A stretch of DNA of 64,000 bases from Microbacterium sp. UFMG61 (GTDB taxonomy: Bacteria > Actinomycetota > Actinomycetes > Actinomycetales > Microbacteriaceae): contig NZ_JACAFP010000010.1 in assembly GCF_015354505.1 (NCBI RefSeq), positions 1 through 64,000 on the forward strand, given 5' to 3'. This document shows positions 63,214-64,000 of the stretch, piece by piece (the first letter of the stretch is position 1; each line of letters starts with the position of its first letter). The notes below the pieces were generated by a model, which worked only from the letters and a program-made list of their open reading frames with translations, had not been told where the DNA came from and did not search any database. The translations under genes and the position numbers were made by a program.

Positions 63214-64000
63214 ACTGCTCCCTTCGGCGCGGGGATTCCCCGCGTTCGGATCGTCTCGTACACCCGTCGGGTGTTGCGTCCGTCGCGGAACGCGTGCATC
63301 TCCGCGCTGAGCGTAGCGGACCTCGCGGAGGCTTCTGCACGCGCCACGTCGTCTTCCAGCAGCCGCGCGAGTCGTATGAGCAGTGCGTCCCAATCCGCGG
63401 CCGGATCGTCACCGGCCACGTCTTCGAAGCGGCCGTAGAACCCGCGAGTCCTCGCGTACTCGACCGCATCGGGGGCGAGGAAGAGCACCGGCATCGCGAG
63501 CAGACCGACGTCGTACGCGAGCGAGGAGTAGTCCGTCACGAGGACGTCGACGGCCGCAAGGACCGGTGTCACATCGGGAAGCGTGTCGCTGCCGAGCGAC
63601 CGCACGCGGTCCGTCGGCAGCGGCGGCGCGTAGCCGCCCGCGCCGAGCGGATGCGACCGCACCAGCAGGATCGCATCGTACTGTTCGAGCAGGGTGATGA
63701 TCTGCATCCACTGCTCTGCGGACGGCACCGCGGGATCCGGGGCTCCATCGCGCCAGGTCGGCGCGTACAGGATCGTGCGCGCACTCGACGGCAGCGCACC
63801 GACAGCCAACTCCAGTCTTTCGGCCGCATCGGCCCGGCGCTCCGCGGGCGAGCCGGCGGAAAGCACATCGACGCGCGGCTCCCCCGTCACGACGACACGA
63901 TCATCACCGAGCGCGAACGCCGACTCGAGGCGGCCCCGAGCCCGATGCGAGGCCGCCGGCAGCACGCGGATGCGCTGGGCGGCACCCCGATACAGCAGCG
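63210..64000 (-). CDS. CDP-glycerol:polyglycerophosphate transferase (TagF family), truncated by window edge
   Basis: The 263 visible C-terminal residues, in frame from 63998, match the glycerophosphotransferase core: ILYAPTWRDGAPD, LLVRSHPLGAGG, VLVTDYSSLAYDVGLL and AVEYARTRGFYGRFEDV. The N-terminus lies beyond base 64000. The stop overlaps the next gene by ATGA, so two TagF-type polymerases are translated as a pair, which suggests sequential or alternating polymer steps. Confidence 0.85.
   Translation of the reverse strand, partial: LLYRGAAQRIRVLPAASHRARGRLESAFALGDDRVVVTGEPRVDVLSAGSPAERRADAAERLELAVGALPSSARTILYAPTWRDGAPDPAVPSAEQWMQIITLLEQYDAILLVRSHPLGAGGYAPPLPTDRVRSLGSDTLPDVTPVLAAVDVLVTDYSSLAYDVGLLAMPVLFLAPDAVEYARTRGFYGRFEDVAGDDPAADWDALLIRLARLLEDDVARAEASARSATLSAEMHAFRDGRNTRRVYETIRTRGIPAPKGAV

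Overview
The window is a gene-dense, high-GC actinobacterial chromosome segment. WhiB, MtrAB-LpqB, DUF3499, DUF5719 and PurE/PurK next to an LCP protein all point to Actinomycetota. The gene order and the lack of mycolate genes suggest Microbacteriaceae, with a Microbacterium-like organism as the best guess; this is an inference, since no rRNA or other definitive marker is present. I see no tRNA or rRNA genes, CRISPR arrays, transposases or phage genes. No gap between genes exceeds about 200 bases.

Bases 1-20.3 kb hold conserved core genes. On the minus strand lie mtrA, mtrB, lpqB, comF and hpf, the standard actinobacterial order for cell-envelope signalling and ribosome hibernation. On the plus strand follows a membrane/MoxR block: a multi-TM protein with a YPAQ-repeat tail, DUF4129, DUF4350, an overlooked 38-codon ORF, MoxR ATPase, DUF58, then divergent SpoIIM-like and RDD genes. 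Next comes a set that resembles the mycobacterial manA-whiB2 neighbourhood: DUF3499, a zincin-family protein, DUF5719, a giant membrane glycosyltransferase, whiB and manA.

Bases 20.3-54.5 kb are a large surface-glycan locus. It contains two overlapping O-antigen-ligase-type genes and a galactofuranan-type module: a GlfT1-like transferase, Wzt, Wzm, a GlfT2-like transferase and Glf. It also has two acyltransferases with SGNH domains, the complete dTDP-rhamnose pathway (rmlA, rmlB and a fused rmlC-rmlD) and a secreted eight-repeat protein. The rest comprises several GT2/GT4 transferases, a DUF2304 partner, a Wzx-like flippase, a DUF6541 membrane protein, a second Wzm/Wzt pair, a DUF4012 protein and a small sortase-type surface protein.

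Bases 54.5-64 kb carry an LCP ligase, purE, purK, a PH-domain protein and birA. Three CDP-glycerol/TagF-type polymerases and one more GT2 lie beside them, pointing to a teichoic-acid-like polymer. Read together, most of the window makes, exports, modifies and attaches rhamnose-, galactofuranose- and polyol-phosphate-containing glycans. MtrAB and WhiB are likely envelope and division regulators.

A recurrent regulatory feature is a TANNNT hexamer (often TAGNCT) ending 6-9 bases before the start codon. It implies leaderless or nearly leaderless mRNAs for about a dozen genes. In two places such hexamers overlap on opposite strands between divergent genes.
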